Shown here one piece after another: positions 5,501-6,949 of a stretch of 6,949 nucleotides of DNA. The stretch is from Candidatus Methanophagales archaeon (GTDB lineage: Archaea > Halobacteriota > Syntropharchaeia > Alkanophagales > Methanospirareceae), in contig JAGLZV010000015.1 in NCBI GenBank assembly GCA_023131215.1, positions 1-6,949 on the forward strand, in the 5' to 3' direction. Each line of letters opens with the position of its first letter. Positions within the stretch are counted from its first letter, which is position 1. Position numbers and translations under genes: made by a program. Below the pieces are notes generated by a model. That model had not been told where the DNA came from. It saw only the letters and a list, made by a program, of their open reading frames with translations, and did no database searches.

Positions 5501-5535
5501 TTTGTGTCACCAAAATAACCAAAAATAAATTTCTC

Positions 5536-5543
5536 CTTATAAA
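5536..5543 (-). promoter_or_regulatory. TATA box for the Yip1-family gene
   Basis: On the minus strand TTTATAAG lies about 40 bp before the ATG at 5500, preceded by CGAAAAC as a possible BRE. The expected start near 5515 leaves a short leader that contains the GGTGA ribosome site. Confidence 0.65.
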
Positions 5544-5624
5544 GTTTTCGGTTGAAAATTGAAAGTGCAGGGTTAATATCTATTAATTTTCCATCACCTG
5601 AAATTTTATCGCCAGACCTTCGCT

Positions 5625-6713
5625 TCACAGCTTCATCCGCCCTATATCCACATATCTAATAAAGCTTTCTTCCCCCGCTTTTTCTTTAAACGAAAATATC
5701 ATCCTCTTCTTCACGCCATGTGCCAGCCTTACCGCCCTTGATAATTCAGGTATTGAAAAAACATACTCTTCGGGAAGCACATGAATTAAATACGACGAAT
5801 GCTTCTGTTGCGCTGCTTTGTACACCCTGAAATGTGAACCGAACTTAAATCCGGTCTTCACTACCAGTCCTTTTTCCCTTAAATCCTCGTAAACAGCGTA
5901 TTTATCCATAAAATCGCTTTCTATTGAGCTTGCATAATCAATGAACTGTTCAAAGTTCACAGGTTTGAGGGCTGAGGTTTGAGGTTCCGGGCTGTCCTCT
6001 GTCTTCTGTCTCCTGACTTCTATCTCCAGCAGACTTTTCTTCAGCAAATAAGCTGCTTCAACCAACGAAAGAAGCAGCCTCTTCTCCTTCGTTAACTTAC
6101 CATAAAAATTATTTCTGTGGAGATTCTCAGCTAAATCAGCATCCCACAAGAGTACCCTATCACCCAACAAGGTCGCTTTCGTTTTTTCCTCTCTCTTCTC
6201 TTTCTTCATTTCAACGAATTCAAACTTCGCTTCCTTCACCTCATAGTATGTGACGTCGCTTTCTTCGTCCACAACAGCAAGAATTGGCTCTTTTCTCATG
6301 TTACGAGCCGAAATAAGTAGCGCATCCAATTCTTTCAACGATAAAAATTCCCTTTCCGATATAATACGGATGAAATACCTTGCAGGCTTCTCTCCCGGCT
6401 TTGCTCCACGTGGATAAAGCCAAAAATCAACTCCACCTGGCTGCACCGCATAGCCTCGCTCCTTCAAATCCTTGTAAACGAGGTATCGCAACCCGAACTT
6501 CGGTGAGACGTCCAACGCATGCTTTAAGAAATCTCCGAGATTTAACTCCTTTTCTTTTTCCTCTTTTATCTCTATTTTCCCTGTTTCAAGCAAAAAAGCA
6601 GCTTCTTCCAGCGACAGCTCTAACCTGCCTATTTTCCTTCCGTACCCTTTCCCAAGGATATCTGCTTCGGAGCCCGCTACTATGACCTTTTCGCCTGAAA
6701 GTTCTCCTTGCAT
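5625..6713 (-). CDS. endA: tRNA-splicing endonuclease EndA (fused two-repeat euryarchaeal form)
   Basis: EndA cuts introns from precursor tRNAs and rRNAs at bulge-helix-bulge structures; this fused form acts as a homodimer. The 362 residues contain two homologous halves. The N-terminal half (about 1-180) shows RYLVYKDLKERGYAV (76-90) and DFWLY (96-100) but lacks the catalytic His, as expected for the structural repeat. The C-terminal half has YAVYEDLREKGLVVKTGFKFG (272-292) and the full triad Tyr298 (HFRVY), His305 (QKHSSY) and Lys336 (HGVKKRM), aligned to the M. jannaschii triad. It is longer than the roughly 305-residue Archaeoglobus enzyme, partly because of a low-complexity linker at 233-252. 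The start has no ribosome site. A TTATAAA lies only about 15 bp upstream, too close for a normal start, so the promoter is unresolved. Confidence 0.95.
   Translation of the reverse strand: MQGELSGEKVIVAGSEADILGKGYGRKIGRLELSLEEAAFLLETGKIEIKEEKEKELNLGDFLKHALDVSPKFGLRYLVYKDLKERGYAVQPGGVDFWLYPRGAKPGEKPARYFIRIISEREFLSLKELDALLISARNMRKEPILAVVDEESDVTYYEVKEAKFEFVEMKKEKREEKTKATLLGDRVLLWDADLAENLHRNNFYGKLTKEKRLLLSLVEAAYLLKKSLLEIEVRRQKTEDSPEPQTSALKPVNFEQFIDYASSIESDFMDKYAVYEDLREKGLVVKTGFKFGSHFRVYKAAQQKHSSYLIHVLPEEYVFSIPELSRAVRLAHGVKKRMIFSFKEKAGEESFIRYVDIGRMKL
5961..6019 (-). repeat. Heptamer and 10-mer repeats within endA
   Basis: Plus-strand 5992-6019 is four 7-bp units: CTGTCCT, CTGTCTT, CTGTCTC, CTGACTT. 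Beside it, AGGTTTGAGG occurs twice (5961-5970 and 5975-5984). Together they encode the hydrophilic linker with RRQKTEDSPEPQTS, which joins the C-terminal repeat's first helices to its catalytic core. A 7-bp period is unusual in coding DNA because each unit shifts the reading phase. Confidence 0.75.
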
Positions 6714-6727
6714 CGTTTCTTTTGTTT

Positions 6728-6889
6728 ATAACCCCTCAGATCACACAGATTTCCACACAAACTTTCTTTTGAAAAGAAAGTTTGATCAAAGAAACTAAAG
6801 AGAGTCATATTCCTTAAAGATTTTTTTGGTAAAGCGTTTTGCTTGCAAAAAGGTTCGTGTTAATCTCGTGAAATCTCTTGGTTTGTTAT
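6728..6889. repeat. Dispersed intergenic inverted-repeat element, copy 3
   Basis: Outer arms start ATAACC (6728-6733) and end GGTTTGTTAT (6880-6889), with shared AGAT..CAC words in inverted order. Inside is a perfect palindrome with 13-bp arms around one G (6758-6784: CAAACTTTCTTTT, then AAAAGAAAGTTTG), plus a small hairpin TTTTGC/GCAAAA (6837-6850). Read on the minus strand, its right half (6857-6824) matches the left half of the copy at 1585-1738, including the CTTTACCAAAA word. No gene lies in 6714-6897. Confidence 0.65.
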
Positions 6890-6897
6890 CTCAGCTA

Positions 6898-6949
6898 TCA
6901 TTTAACCCTCACCCATCTCCCTTTCTCTACTCTTCTTTTGACCATTTCC
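6898..6949 (-). CDS. Possible C-terminal end of a gene entering from the right
   Basis: One minus-strand frame is open from the window edge to TGA at 6900-6898 and reads EMVKRRVEKGRWVRVK, a basic tail such as often ends an archaeal protein. With only 16 codons the frame could be open by chance, and another frame ends nearby at TAA. No product can be named. Confidence 0.2.
   Translation of the reverse strand, partial: EMVKRRVEKGRWVRVK

Noticed and set aside
4866..5528. Other frames overlapping the Yip1-family gene on both strands
   Set aside because: The 202-residue frame has clear membrane segments, a promoter and a ribosome site; the others are its shadows.
6380..6685. Plus-strand 101-codon frame opposite endA
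   Set aside because: Antisense to a gene with an intact catalytic triad and without its own signals.
6891..6949. CT-rich plus-strand end of the window as a repeat of the CCCTCACCC type
   Set aside because: Only one copy is seen here and it is as well explained by the 3' end of a minus-strand gene.

Overview
The window looks like a piece of an archaeal chromosome, most likely euryarchaeal. The evidence is an A/V-type ATP synthase subunit C, deoxyhypusine synthase, a fused two-repeat tRNA-splicing endonuclease, a beta-CASP (RNase J-like) nuclease, archaeal TATA boxes upstream of genes, and a tRNA-Pro with no encoded CCA. Coding DNA is moderately AT-rich and intergenic DNA strongly so. I cannot name the genus. 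The repeat-rich intergenic style suggests an uncultivated methanogen or methane-oxidiser relative, but that is only an impression.

Left part (1-1555, minus strand): a tightly overlapping run of deoxyhypusine synthase, then hepT (HEPN toxin), then the first 32 codons of mntA (nucleotidyltransferase antitoxin), which leaves the window. A TATA box just upstream of the synthase suggests a leaderless transcript for the whole run.

Middle intergenic part (1556-2296): an imperfect inverted-repeat element (1585-1738), the tRNA-Pro(GGG) gene (1795-1868), and a second inverted-repeat element (1922-2147) whose left arm is interrupted by a 107-bp MITE-like insertion with terminal inverted repeats and a 4-bp TAAC target duplication. 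Two candidate TATA boxes then lead into the plus-strand pair.

Centre (2297-4854, plus strand): an ATP synthase subunit C gene standing outside the usual ATPase operon and overlapping or abutting an RNase J-like metallo-beta-lactamase gene. Convergent to it is a minus-strand Yip1-family membrane protein (4892-5500), whose last codons form the stem of a hairpin-plus-U-tract terminator.

Right part (5625-6949): endA on the minus strand, with a heptanucleotide repeat tract inside its inter-repeat linker. Upstream of it is another copy of the inverted-repeat family (6728-6889).

Most genes are housekeeping: translation-factor modification, tRNA and tRNA splicing, RNA turnover and energy conversion. 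The unusual content is the intergenic repeat layer: related dyads beside gene starts, one carrying a nested mini-transposon, plus hexamer and heptamer tracts that have entered coding sequence. No large new multi-gene system is visible.
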